From JBFMGD01 sp040751775 (GTDB lineage Bacteria; Bacillota; Dethiobacteria; DTU022), in assembly GCA_040751775.1 (NCBI GenBank), contig JBFMGD010000016.1, forward strand, positions 1 through 52,233: 52,233 bases of DNA, written 5' to 3'. The translations under genes were made by a program, and so were the position numbers. This document shows positions 33,555 through 41,810 of the stretch, piece by piece. A model generated the notes under the pieces. It was not told the origin of the DNA, did no database searches, and saw only the letters and a program-made list of their open reading frames with translations. Every line of letters starts with the position of its first letter. Within the stretch, counting starts at the first letter, position 1.

Positions 33555-36035
33555 ATGAAAAAAAAGGTAGATCGTAAATTGTTCAAATTGTCCAAGGTTC
33601 CGGTTGTCTTGCTGGTGACCATCTTGTTACTCGCACTGTTTGCGTTCAGTGTCTTCGCCGCGGGCACTCCCACGGTCACGGTGGGAAGCGCCTCGGGAAA
33701 TAAAGGGGCCACCGTGAATATTCCTGTCTCGATCTCCAACAGTGCCGGCGTATCCGGGGTCAGTTTTAAACTCAATTATAACAGTTCAATTGTTGAACCG
33801 CGTATGGATCAAATTAGTTGGGGCGCAATTATTCAAGGTATGCGTGAGGCTCATCACAATGCCGGAGGCGGTTTTATCAGTATTGCAATTGTATCTGCAA
33901 GCAGTGTTTTTTCTTCGGACGGTACAATTGTTACGATACCCTTTACTCTGAAAAATGGGGGACAAACATCCTTATCTTTAAGCGATTTGACTGCAAGTGA
34001 TGGCGGTTCAATACCCTGTAACGGTGTTTCCGGCGCCATTACCGTCACCGTCGTTAAAACTCCCCTGGCCAAGGTCGGCCAGCCCACATGGAGCGGCGAT
34101 ACGACGATTAACTGGACCACTGTTGCCAACGCCGCCTCTTACGAGGTCAAGCTCTACAAGTCCGGCAGCCTTGCGCGAACAGTAACGGTAGCCCATCCCG
34201 GTAGCTCATACAATTTTTCTTCGGACATGAGCGGCGGGGGGAGCTATACCGTCACTGTGCAGGCCAAGGCCGGTTCGTCAGAGCTCTACACCGACGGGGC
34301 GGTTTCCGGCGCCTCCAGCGCTAAAATCAAGACCGAACCCCTGGCCCAGGTCAATAAACCCACCTGGAGCGGCAATACGATCAGCTGGACCGCAGTTGCA
34401 AACGCCGCCACTTACCAGGTCATTCTCTATAAAAACGGCAGCCCCAGCCCGGCTGTCAGCGCGACCGCTACCTCCTATAATTTTTCCGACCGGATCAACC
34501 AGCAAGGCGCAGGCAGCTACACCGTGACCGTGCGGGCCATGGCAAGTTCGGCCGGTTTCTACACCGACGGGGCGGTTTCCGCTCTCTCCGACGTCAACGA
34601 CAAGACCGCGGCCCTAGGCCAGGCCGGTAAACCCACCTGGAACGGCGATACGATCAGCTGGAGTGCCGTTGCAAACGCAGCCTCCTACCAGGTAATTCTC
34701 TATAAAAACGGCAGCGCCAACCAGACAGTCAGCGCGACCGCCGCCACCTATAACTTTTCAACCCGGATCAGCCAGGAAAGCGCGGGCAGCTACACCGTGA
34801 CCGTACGGGCCCTAGCCGATCCGGCCGGGCCGTATGTCAACGGGCCGGTTTCCGCTCCATCTGAGGCCAGCGTCAAGTCCGTAACCCTGGCCCGGGTGGC
34901 GAGGCCGGCCTGGAGCGGCGATCGGATTACCTGGAGCGCCGTGCCGAACACGGTCAGCTACGAAGTTATACTTTACAAGGGCGCCTCCAAGGTTGAGACG
35001 CGCACGGTCGCGGCGGGGCAGACCGCCGTTGACTTTAAAAACAAGATGCAGCTGGCGGGCGCCGGCAGCTACAGCGCCTCCGTTCAGGCGCGCGGCGACG
35101 GCAAGATCTACCTGCACGGGCAAGTTTCCGAGCGTTCGGCCGAAAAAAATTACGATCCCGAGCAGGAGCCGTCGTCTGGTGAAACCGATCCGGATCTGCC
35201 CGGCGGGGAGAATCTATCCGCGTTAAAGCCGGTCTGGTTGGCCGATCCTGCCGGCGGTCTGGCCACGGCCACTATCGCCTGGCGCCGCGGTGAAGACACG
35301 GTTGAAGCATATACCATAACCCTGTACCGGGGGAGCAATCAAGTAACGACGGAAACTTTGACTCCGGATGATACAGATGATTTGCTATCCTTTAATTTTG
35401 CTGATCAGATCGACGAACCCGGCCTATACTATGTCATGGTTGAAGCGCTGCGCTCCGGCGGGAGCTCTGAGAGCCTGGACAGCTCCACTATACTGGTCAT
35501 TACTGCGGAAACGGAAGCCGGATCCGGCGTTTTTCAAGCCGAAGGGTACCTGCCCTTTGCCGGGGTGCGGCTGCGGTTTACATCGGAAACAGCCGTGCGC
35601 GGCGCAATTACACTGTCCTGCTTGAGCAGCTGTGAGTACCGTGCGCCGGAAAACCGGCTTGCCGCCGGCATCTTTCTCGGTGTTACCCTCGATCAATCGT
35701 TGAACGGCATTTTAACCCTGATTGAAGTGGAGTACGACCCCGGCCAGTTGCCCGAAGGATTAAGTGAAGACTCCCTCCGGTTGTACCGTTACGATGCGGA
35801 AAAAGGAAGCTGGGAGCTGCTCAACTCGGGTGTGTACCTGGATAAAAAAAGTGTTTGGGCGGAAGTGCCGCGATTCAGCGTGATCGGAATATTCGGCGAG
35901 CAGGACCTCCAGCAGGACACCGCCGCCGGCTTCAGCTGGTCCTCCCTCGCTCGCGTCCCGTACTACCTCTGGCCGCTGCCGCTCGTCCTGGCGCTTGTGA
36001 TCTTCCTGCTGACCCGGCGGCGCCGTCCCCGGTAA
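33555..36035 (+). CDS. Membrane-anchored cohesin and Fn3-like repeat protein, long
   Basis: The 826-residue surface protein has a signal helix (about 17-36), a cohesin-like domain (TPTVTVGSASGNKGATVNIPV, VSGVSFKLNYNSSIVEP, GTIVTIPFTL; about 38-165), four tandem Fn3-like repeats of about 91 residues (each with PTWSGDTISWTAVANAASYQV-type strands), a fifth divergent repeat, a beta-rich C-terminal domain with one CLSSC cysteine pair, and a final membrane helix ending TRRRRPR. The repeats could act as a spacer lifting the cohesin off the membrane. The ATG follows AAGGAGAG. It shares the cohesin-plus-tail-anchor plan with the short protein upstream. Confidence 0.82.
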   Translation: MKKKVDRKLFKLSKVPVVLLVTILLLALFAFSVFAAGTPTVTVGSASGNKGATVNIPVSISNSAGVSGVSFKLNYNSSIVEPRMDQISWGAIIQGMREAHHNAGGGFISIAIVSASSVFSSDGTIVTIPFTLKNGGQTSLSLSDLTASDGGSIPCNGVSGAITVTVVKTPLAKVGQPTWSGDTTINWTTVANAASYEVKLYKSGSLARTVTVAHPGSSYNFSSDMSGGGSYTVTVQAKAGSSELYTDGAVSGASSAKIKTEPLAQVNKPTWSGNTISWTAVANAATYQVILYKNGSPSPAVSATATSYNFSDRINQQGAGSYTVTVRAMASSAGFYTDGAVSALSDVNDKTAALGQAGKPTWNGDTISWSAVANAASYQVILYKNGSANQTVSATAATYNFSTRISQESAGSYTVTVRALADPAGPYVNGPVSAPSEASVKSVTLARVARPAWSGDRITWSAVPNTVSYEVILYKGASKVETRTVAAGQTAVDFKNKMQLAGAGSYSASVQARGDGKIYLHGQVSERSAEKNYDPEQEPSSGETDPDLPGGENLSALKPVWLADPAGGLATATIAWRRGEDTVEAYTITLYRGSNQVTTETLTPDDTDDLLSFNFADQIDEPGLYYVMVEALRSGGSSESLDSSTILVITAETEAGSGVFQAEGYLPFAGVRLRFTSETAVRGAITLSCLSSCEYRAPENRLAAGIFLGVTLDQSLNGILTLIEVEYDPGQLPEGLSEDSLRLYRYDAEKGSWELLNSGVYLDKKSVWAEVPRFSVIGIFGEQDLQQDTAAGFSWSSLARVPYYLWPLPLVLALVIFLLTRRRRPR
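34065..35160 (+). repeat. Four in-frame tandem repeats (276, 273, 273, about 273 bases)
   Basis: Units begin near 34065, 34341, 34614 and 34887 at the Leu codon of the LAKVGQPTW-type motif. They encode the Fn3-like modules of the long cohesin protein. Units two and three are the most alike at DNA level, suggesting the more recent duplication. Confidence 0.8.
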
Positions 36036-36041
36036 ACCCGG

Positions 36042-36113
36042 AAAGTTGTCACTGTTGTCACTGGGACGGTTCTGCTGACAACTTTGCGGGCTATTACATT
36101 GGTGCCTGGCACC
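36042..36113. repeat. REP-like inverted repeats between the cohesin and glycosyltransferase genes
   Basis: AAAGTTGTCA (36042-36051) and TGACAACTTT (36076-36085) are perfect 10-base arms. Just beyond, GGTGCCTGGCACC (36101-36113) is a palindrome with the same core as the 31-bp repeat at 21.7 kb. Confidence 0.8.
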
Positions 36114-36158
36114 ATCTTGAACAAAATGTGTTGTTTTGCAAACCCTGGGAATAATAAT

Positions 36159-36183
36159 AAAGCCTCTGCGTGAGGCTTTTTCC
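36159..36183 (+). terminator. Rho-independent terminator of the cohesin/dockerin locus
   Basis: AAAGCCTC pairs with GAGGCTTT around TGCGT, followed by five T. It separates the surface-protein locus from the glycosyltransferase gene. Confidence 0.85.
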
Positions 36184-36240
36184 TATTTATTAACACTTAC
36201 GGTTTGATTTTATAAAAATAACTCAGCAGGAGTGTTGCAG

Positions 36241-37497
36241 ATGCGTATTCTGATGTTATCCTGGGAGTATCCGCCCCGAGTTATCGGAGGGTTGGCCCAT
36301 GTAGTCTCAGAGGTGGCTCGAGCCCTGGTGCGGGAAGGAAACGAAGTCGCAGTTGTCACCGCCTTAGATGAGAACCTGCCGGCGGTAGAAACCGTGGCGG
36401 GAGTTATGGTCCACCGGGTGGCGCCCTACCACGGCCGAACATTGAATTTTTTTGCCTGGGTTCACCAGTTGAACCTGGCCATGCTGGAAAAAGGGGTGGC
36501 CCTGTTTCGGCGTAAACCGTTCGATCTGGTTCATGCCCACGACTGGCTGGTGGCGTATCCCGGCCGGGCTATGAAACATATCTTTCACATTCCGCTGGTT
36601 GCCTCCATGCATGCCACCGAATTTGGGCGCAGCGGAGGGCTGCATACCGATGAGCAGCGTTATATCGGCGAGGTAGAATGGTCCCTCACATATGAAGCCT
36701 GGAAAGTAATCTGCAACAGCCGCTACATGCGGGAAGAGGTGGAAACCGTATTCAACCTGCCGCCGGATAAAATTGAAATCATCCCGAACGGAATTCGCGC
36801 GGCAGCCTTTCAGGTTAAAGCCCCTGACCCGCTGGTTCGAAAGCGCTTCGCTGATCCCAAGGAGAAAATTATCTTCTTTATCGGCAGGCTGGTCCGCGAA
36901 AAAGGAGTGCAGATATTGCTTGAAGCGCTGCCGATGATCCGGGGCCGTATTCCGGACACCCGGTTAATCGTTGCCGGTAGCGGCCCTTTTGAAGAAGAGC
37001 TGCACCGAATTGCCCTGAACCTGGGAGTGGATCGCCATGTCACTTTTACCGGCTACATTGACGAAACAACCCGGAATCAGCTTTACGCCCACGCCGATCT
37101 GGCCGCGTTCCCCAGCCTGTATGAACCCTTCGGCCTGGTCGCTCTCGAAGCGATGGCCACCGGTACACCGCTGGTGGTAGGCGATACCGGCGGGTTCACC
37201 GAGACTGTGGAAAACGGTGTCAACGGGATCCGGGCCGAGGCGGGAAACGCGGCCGATCTGGCCGGAAAGATCACTCGACTCCTGGCGGAACCGTCCCTGG
37301 CCCGCCGCCTTTCCCGCAAAGGTCTGCAGGATGTGGAGGAAAAGTATTCCTGGTCCTCGCTGGCCCGCCATTATGAAGCACTCTACCAGAAAATCGTTTT
37401 TTCTCCTGAAGCGAGGCGCTGGCGGCGCGAGACCGATGAAGCACCCGTACAACCGGCGGCAATCCCCGGACCCGATCACGAACACGCCCGGTCATAA
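36241..37497 (+). CDS. Glycosyltransferase family 4
   Basis: This 418-residue GT-B enzyme is likely to transfer a sugar from a nucleotide donor. It opens MRILMLSWEYPPRVIGGLAHVV, a glycogen-synthase-like glycine loop, and has the C-terminal Rossmann half (IIFFIGRLVREKGVQILLEA) and the EX7E donor site in EPFGLVALEAMATGTPLVVG. ATG 36241 is eight bases after CAGGAG; the upstream TTG 36232 overlaps that site. The nucleotidyltransferase gene 146 bases downstream could supply the sugar nucleotide. A role in glycogen-like or surface glycan synthesis is possible; the acceptor is unknown. Confidence 0.88.
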   Translation: MRILMLSWEYPPRVIGGLAHVVSEVARALVREGNEVAVVTALDENLPAVETVAGVMVHRVAPYHGRTLNFFAWVHQLNLAMLEKGVALFRRKPFDLVHAHDWLVAYPGRAMKHIFHIPLVASMHATEFGRSGGLHTDEQRYIGEVEWSLTYEAWKVICNSRYMREEVETVFNLPPDKIEIIPNGIRAAAFQVKAPDPLVRKRFADPKEKIIFFIGRLVREKGVQILLEALPMIRGRIPDTRLIVAGSGPFEEELHRIALNLGVDRHVTFTGYIDETTRNQLYAHADLAAFPSLYEPFGLVALEAMATGTPLVVGDTGGFTETVENGVNGIRAEAGNAADLAGKITRLLAEPSLARRLSRKGLQDVEEKYSWSSLARHYEALYQKIVFSPEARRWRRETDEAPVQPAAIPGPDHEHARS

Positions 37498-37509
37498 TGA
37501 AATAAATTA

Positions 37510-37627
37510 AGAGTGAGACAAGGAACCATCCCTTCTCCCATTTTGGTAATACGGGCGCGGAATGGGCAAACTAAACTCTGCTGTGGCGGTAATTAAGGGA
37601 CAAGGTACCGTCCCCTGTCCCAAAAAG
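37510..37627. repeat. REP-like units between the sugar genes
   Basis: GAGACAAGGAACCATCCC (near 37513) and GGGACAAGGTACCGTCCCC (near 37597) are diverged copies of the unit at 17.2 and 20.1 kb. The second closes as GGGACA...TGTCCC and lies directly upstream of the next gene's ribosome binding site. Confidence 0.75.
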
Positions 37628-37643
37628 GGAGTGCGTGCAACTG

Positions 37644-40196
37644 ATGAAAGCGGTTATTATGGCCGGCGGGGAAGGGTCACGCCTGCGCCCGCTGACGTGT
37701 GACAAGCCGAAACCGATGGTGCCGGTAATGAACCGGCCGCTCATGGAATACAGCGTCGAGCTTTTAAGACGGCACGATTTCTACAATATTGCGGTCACTT
37801 TGCAGTATTTGCCCGAGCAGATCAAGGACCATTTTGGCGATGGCAGCCGCTTTGGCGTCAATTTCCGTTACTATATTGAAGAGGAGCCTTTGGGTACCGC
37901 CGGCAGCGTCAAAAACGCGGCCTCTTTTCTGGACGAAACTTTTATCGTGATCAGCGGCGACGCACTGACTGATTTTGACCTGACCGGCGCGGTAGAGTTC
38001 CACCGCGCGCGCGGCGCCCTGGCCACCCTCGTCCTGAAATCGGTGGAAAGCCCCCTGGAATACGGGGTGGTAATGATCGAACCCGACGGCCGGATTACTC
38101 GTTTCCTGGAGAAGCCGGGCTGGGGCGAGGTTTTCAGTGATACGGTCAACACCGGCATCTACATCCTTGAGCCTGAAGTGCTTTCGCTGGTGGAGCCCGG
38201 GAAGATGGTTGATTTCAGCAAAGATATATTCCCGTTGTTGCTGAAACAGGGCGATCCCCTCTTCGGCTGTGTACTGGACGGTTTCTGGTGCGACATCGGC
38301 GACCTGAAAGAGTACCTGCGCGCGCACCGCCAGGTGCTGGAAGGGCAGGTTGATCTCCGCTTAAACGCCCGTGAAGCGGAAAAAGGAATCTGGTTGGAAG
38401 ATGGCGTGCAGGTTCATCCGAGGGCACAGCTCCAGGCCCCTCTTTACCTGGGCCGGGGTTGCACCATCGGCGCCACCGCCCAGGTGAAGGACGGTGCTGT
38501 CCTCGGTTCTTACACCCGGGTGGATGAAAGGGCTTCGGTAAAAAGAGGGCTCACCTGGGAAGGAGCCTATATCGGCAAAGGCGCGGCCTTGCGCGGCGGC
38601 ATCCTCTGCCAGGCCGTCCAGCTGAATGCCCGCTCCTCGGTTTTCGAAGAGGCGGTGATCGGTGACGGCAGCATTATCCAGGAGGGCGTCGTCGTCAAAC
38701 CCGGCGTCAAGGTTTGGCCGGGCAAGGTGCTGGAAAACGGCGTAATCCTGTATGAAAGCCTGATTTGGGGTAATAAGGCCAGTCGTTCCATTTTCGGGCG
38801 CGACGGCATCCGCGGCGATATCAACCGGAATATTACCCCGGAAATGATGCTGCGCTTGGGCGCGGTCTACGGCTCCATTGTAAATAGCGGGGCTGTTCTG
38901 GTCAGCGGTGATGCCGGCAAATCATCGGTCATGCTGCGTAAAGCGCTGATTGCGGGGCTTCTTTCCACGGGCGCCTACGTTTTAGATGCCGGTGAGCTGC
39001 TCATCCCCATGGCCCGCCGCGCGGTCAGTTATCTAAAAGCCAAAGGCGGTATCCATGTATCCCTGGCCGCCGCCGGAAGCGCGCTCACGGGAGGAAACAT
39101 CTCACCAGCCGCAGGCGTCAGTTTCAACGGTCTCGATGCTGCATTTAGTGAAGGCGGCGGTGCGGCAACCGATACCCGCATCTCATTTTTTGAAAGTGAC
39201 GGCCTGCCTCTCTCCCGCACTCTGGAAAGAAAAATTGAACAGCTCTATTTGCGGGAAGACTTCCACCGGCCGGCGGGCGACGCGATCGGAGAGGCGTTGC
39301 GCCTGTCCAACCTTGCTGAACTCTACCGGCGTGAACTGATCCGCAATATTACCGCCTCCAAAATTGCGCGGGCCGGTTTCCGGGTGGTCCTGGGTGACCC
39401 CTCGCCGTACCTGCGCCGTTTCCTGGTACCTTTGCTGCAGCAACTGCACTGCACCGTGATCACGATCAATGCCGGGCTTGAAGCGGCCAATACCCTGCAC
39501 GGCGGCGCCTCCCTGCAGTGGCGGCGGAAAGAGGTGGCGCAGGCGGTGCGCGCCAATAACGCCTCCCTGGGGGTGATTATCGAACCGGGCGGTGAAAAGG
39601 CGCTGCTCTTCGATGAACGGGGCCGGGTGATCCAGGGTGACCTTTATACCGCCTTGCTTTCCCTGCTGGTATTCCGGGAGCACCGCGGCAGCACCGTGGC
39701 CGTGCCGGTAAATGTCTCACACGTGGTCGAAAAACTGGCGGACCGCTACCACGGCCGGGTGCTGCGCACCAAGGCCTCGCCGCGTCACCTCATGGAAACG
39801 GGACCGCGGGAGCCGCGGCACCGCAGACCGGCGATGCTGCACTTTGACGGTGTCGCCGCCTTGATTCATCTGCTTGATCTGTTGGCGGCGCAGGATATTA
39901 CCTTAAACGACCTGTTGGCGGAGATCCCGGCGATCCGGGTGCGGGAAAAAGAGATCCCGTGCCCCTGGACACACAAGGGCCGGGTGATGCGCCGCTTAAT
40001 CCAGGAATCGAGGCAAAACCGGACTGAGATGATCGACGGTCTGAAAGTCTACCACCCGCAGGGTTGGGCGCTGATCATGCCTGATCCGGAAAAACCGTCC
40101 TACCATGTCTACAGCGAGGGGTTTTCCGAGGAGGTAGCCGACTCCCTGACCGAGTTCTACATTGACAAGATTAGCATATTGCAGCGAGAACCCTGA
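37644..40196 (+). CDS. Sugar-1-phosphate nucleotidyltransferase with degenerate phosphomutase domain
   Basis: The 850-residue protein joins three parts. The first 240 residues are a nucleotidyltransferase (MAGGEGSRLRPLTCDKPKPMVPV, GTAGSVKNA, VISGDALTDFDL) of the mannose-1-phosphate guanylyltransferase type. Hexapeptide beta-helix repeats follow (about 250-375). The rest resembles phosphoglucomutase/phosphomannomutase, but the phosphoserine loop TASHNP reads VSLAAAG, and the metal loop DGDGDR reads EPGGEK, so that half should not catalyse phosphate transfer. Similar fusions exist in Bacillota and cyanobacteria, where the second half may be structural or regulatory. ATG 37644 is preceded by AAGGGAG; GTG 37635 is too close to that site. 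Confidence 0.88.
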   Translation: MKAVIMAGGEGSRLRPLTCDKPKPMVPVMNRPLMEYSVELLRRHDFYNIAVTLQYLPEQIKDHFGDGSRFGVNFRYYIEEEPLGTAGSVKNAASFLDETFIVISGDALTDFDLTGAVEFHRARGALATLVLKSVESPLEYGVVMIEPDGRITRFLEKPGWGEVFSDTVNTGIYILEPEVLSLVEPGKMVDFSKDIFPLLLKQGDPLFGCVLDGFWCDIGDLKEYLRAHRQVLEGQVDLRLNAREAEKGIWLEDGVQVHPRAQLQAPLYLGRGCTIGATAQVKDGAVLGSYTRVDERASVKRGLTWEGAYIGKGAALRGGILCQAVQLNARSSVFEEAVIGDGSIIQEGVVVKPGVKVWPGKVLENGVILYESLIWGNKASRSIFGRDGIRGDINRNITPEMMLRLGAVYGSIVNSGAVLVSGDAGKSSVMLRKALIAGLLSTGAYVLDAGELLIPMARRAVSYLKAKGGIHVSLAAAGSALTGGNISPAAGVSFNGLDAAFSEGGGAATDTRISFFESDGLPLSRTLERKIEQLYLREDFHRPAGDAIGEALRLSNLAELYRRELIRNITASKIARAGFRVVLGDPSPYLRRFLVPLLQQLHCTVITINAGLEAANTLHGGASLQWRRKEVAQAVRANNASLGVIIEPGGEKALLFDERGRVIQGDLYTALLSLLVFREHRGSTVAVPVNVSHVVEKLADRYHGRVLRTKASPRHLMETGPREPRHRRPAMLHFDGVAALIHLLDLLAAQDITLNDLLAEIPAIRVREKEIPCPWTHKGRVMRRLIQESRQNRTEMIDGLKVYHPQGWALIMPDPEKPSYHVYSEGFSEEVADSLTEFYIDKISILQREP

Positions 40197-40269
40197 TTCC
40201 ATTATATCCCTTTTAAATGCTTTTACTTATTTCAAAAAAAGGAAAGCGCCTTCGCCTGGTCGAATAGAT

Positions 40270-40299
40270 CCCGTAATTGTATTCTCGGATTACGGGAGG
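40270..40299 (+). promoter_or_regulatory. Hairpin overlapping the ribosome binding site of the sigma factor gene
   Basis: CCCGTAAT (40270-40277) pairs with ATTACGGG (40289-40296). The 3' arm contains the first GGG of the Shine-Dalgarno GGGAGG (40294-40299), and eight T follow (40301-40308). The structure could hide the ribosome binding site or act as a terminator. Confidence 0.55.
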
Positions 40300-40306
40300 C
40301 TTTTTT

Positions 40307-40879
40307 TTGGAACGGGAACAGGTTGAGGCACTGGTTAAGCAAAATGACGACGTCGCACGCCGCGCATTATTTGAAGCGTACTACCAGCGCACGTTTGGCG
40401 TAGTTTACCAGATCACGCGCAGCCGGGAAAGCGCCGAAGATCTCACCCAGGATGCTTTTATCAAGGCTTTCCGCAGCCTGCACCAGCTGCGCGAGCGGGA
40501 TAAATTCGGCGCCTGGTTGGCGGTAATCGCCACAAACCTGGCCCGAAACCATCTTAAACGTGAAAGAAGGCTCTTTTTCTCTGACGACCTGACCCGCTTT
40601 GAATCGGACAGCGGCGATGCCGAAGCAGAAGTGATGCGTGACCTGGAAATTGAAAAAGTGCGCCAAGCGGTGCGCGCCTTGCCACCCGACCAGTACCAGG
40701 TAGTGATCCTCCAATACTATTACGATTTAAAAATTGAAGATATTGCCGCGATGCTGCAAATCAGCGCGGGCACCGTCAAGTCGCGGCTCTTCCGGGCTCG
40801 CCAAAAATTAGCTCGCATTCTGGAACCAAATTTCGCTGAGCACACTCTACCTATTAAAGGAGGCGGCGATGGCAGATGA
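40307..40879 (+). CDS. ECF-type RNA polymerase sigma factor
   Basis: This 190-residue sigma-70 family protein has only regions 2 and 4. Region 2 is visible as SRESAEDLTQDAFIKAFRSL and FGAWLAVIATNLARNHLKR, and region 4 as LPPDQYQVVILQYYYDLKIED followed by the helix-turn-helix LQISAGTVKSRLFRARQKL. It should direct RNA polymerase to a small regulon in response to an external signal. TTG 40307 is seven bases after GGGAGG; the earlier TTG 40277 lies upstream of that site. Its TGA overlaps the ATG of the next gene, the likely anti-sigma factor. Confidence 0.92.
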   Translation: MEREQVEALVKQNDDVARRALFEAYYQRTFGVVYQITRSRESAEDLTQDAFIKAFRSLHQLRERDKFGAWLAVIATNLARNHLKRERRLFFSDDLTRFESDSGDAEAEVMRDLEIEKVRQAVRALPPDQYQVVILQYYYDLKIEDIAAMLQISAGTVKSRLFRARQKLARILEPNFAEHTLPIKGGGDGR

Positions 40880-41652
40880 CGAATAAACAACCGCGGTTAC
40901 CCGAAGAAGAGCTAATCCGCGAAGCGCTGCACCACGAGCTGCACAGCATTACGCCGCCGCCCGCGGACGCGGTGTGGCAGCGGATCCGGGCCCGGCTGGC
41001 GGAAAACGGCCCTGTTTCGTCCCCCGCCGCACCGCCCTCCCGGCGCCGCATCTCCTGGCGCCGCATGGCCGTGCTTGCCGCCGCCCTGATCATTGTTTTC
41101 CTGGGCGGCCGGGAAATATTGCGCACCGGTCATTTTGCCGTAACTGAAAGGTTGAAAGGACCATTGAATTATACCGATACCGATGTCCTGATCAGTGAGG
41201 CAGGAAAAGAGGCAGGAGACGACACGGGTGAGCAAACCCCGGAATCTGCGCCGCACTTTGGCGTTCAATGGGAACCGATCGATTTAACCGCGCTGCCGGC
41301 CCACGCCCGGCCTCCTGAAGAGCTCTCCGGCGGCTATAGCCTGACCTGGACTGCCGTGCGCCAGACCGCATCCGGCGAAAGCTTTACGGCCGCCCTCTAC
41401 AGCCGCGCCGCGGACAGCCTGCTTTGGCTGCAGTGCGCCATCCCTGACGAAGCGCGCTTCACGGGTGCCCTGGCCGAGATTTTGGAAACCCCCCTGGAAA
41501 TTACCGGCACGGAGGCCGGCCTGTTGCGGCTCCACATCGGCGGCCGCCTCGCCCTGGCCTGGCAGGATGAAGATTTAAGGCGGCTGCTCTGGGACATCTC
41601 CGGCACTGCAACGGAAAACGGCCTCTATGAACTATACAACGGGAATTTTTGA
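40876..41652 (+). CDS. Probable membrane anti-sigma factor
   Basis: I do not recognise a named family with certainty. The 258-residue protein has a charged cytoplasmic N-terminus (about 1-55), a single membrane helix (MAVLAAALIIVFLGG, near 57-72) and an outer domain with a YSLTWTAVRQTASGESFTAALYS strand region similar to outer domains of some sigma-regulating proteins. No zinc HxxxCxxC motif is present. The ATG overlaps the sigma gene's stop by four bases, the typical arrangement for a sigma/anti-sigma pair, so binding and holding the sigma factor at the membrane is inferred. Confidence 0.7.
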   Translation: MTNKQPRLPEEELIREALHHELHSITPPPADAVWQRIRARLAENGPVSSPAAPPSRRRISWRRMAVLAAALIIVFLGGREILRTGHFAVTERLKGPLNYTDTDVLISEAGKEAGDDTGEQTPESAPHFGVQWEPIDLTALPAHARPPEELSGGYSLTWTAVRQTASGESFTAALYSRAADSLLWLQCAIPDEARFTGALAEILETPLEITGTEAGLLRLHIGGRLALAWQDEDLRRLLWDISGTATENGLYELYNGNF

Positions 41653-41745
41653 ATTCAGAATCCAAAATCCAGGATTTTAGGGGTCAGAATGAAAAACCTG
41701 GGCAAAAACATTGAAAAATACAAGAGGCTAAAAAAGTAAAATGAC

Positions 41746-41791
41746 GCGAAAAAAGCCGGCGCCGCCCGTTTTCTCAGCCGGCGCCGGCTTT
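41746..41791 (-). terminator. Terminator of ilvC (probably bidirectional)
   Basis: AAAGCCGGCGCC (41752-41763) and GGCGCCGGCTTT (41780-41791) form a 12-bp stem. On the reverse strand it is followed by six T, so it ends ilvC transcription; on the forward strand the T-run is interrupted. Confidence 0.85.
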
Positions 41792-41810
41792 GTTGTTTAG
41801 ATCCTTTTAT

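Noticed and set aside
36042..36113. Regularly spaced short repeats here and at 29.9 kb as a possible CRISPR array
   Set aside because: There are only two units at 29.9 kb, the spacer is too short, and no cas genes are present; they fit REP-like elements.
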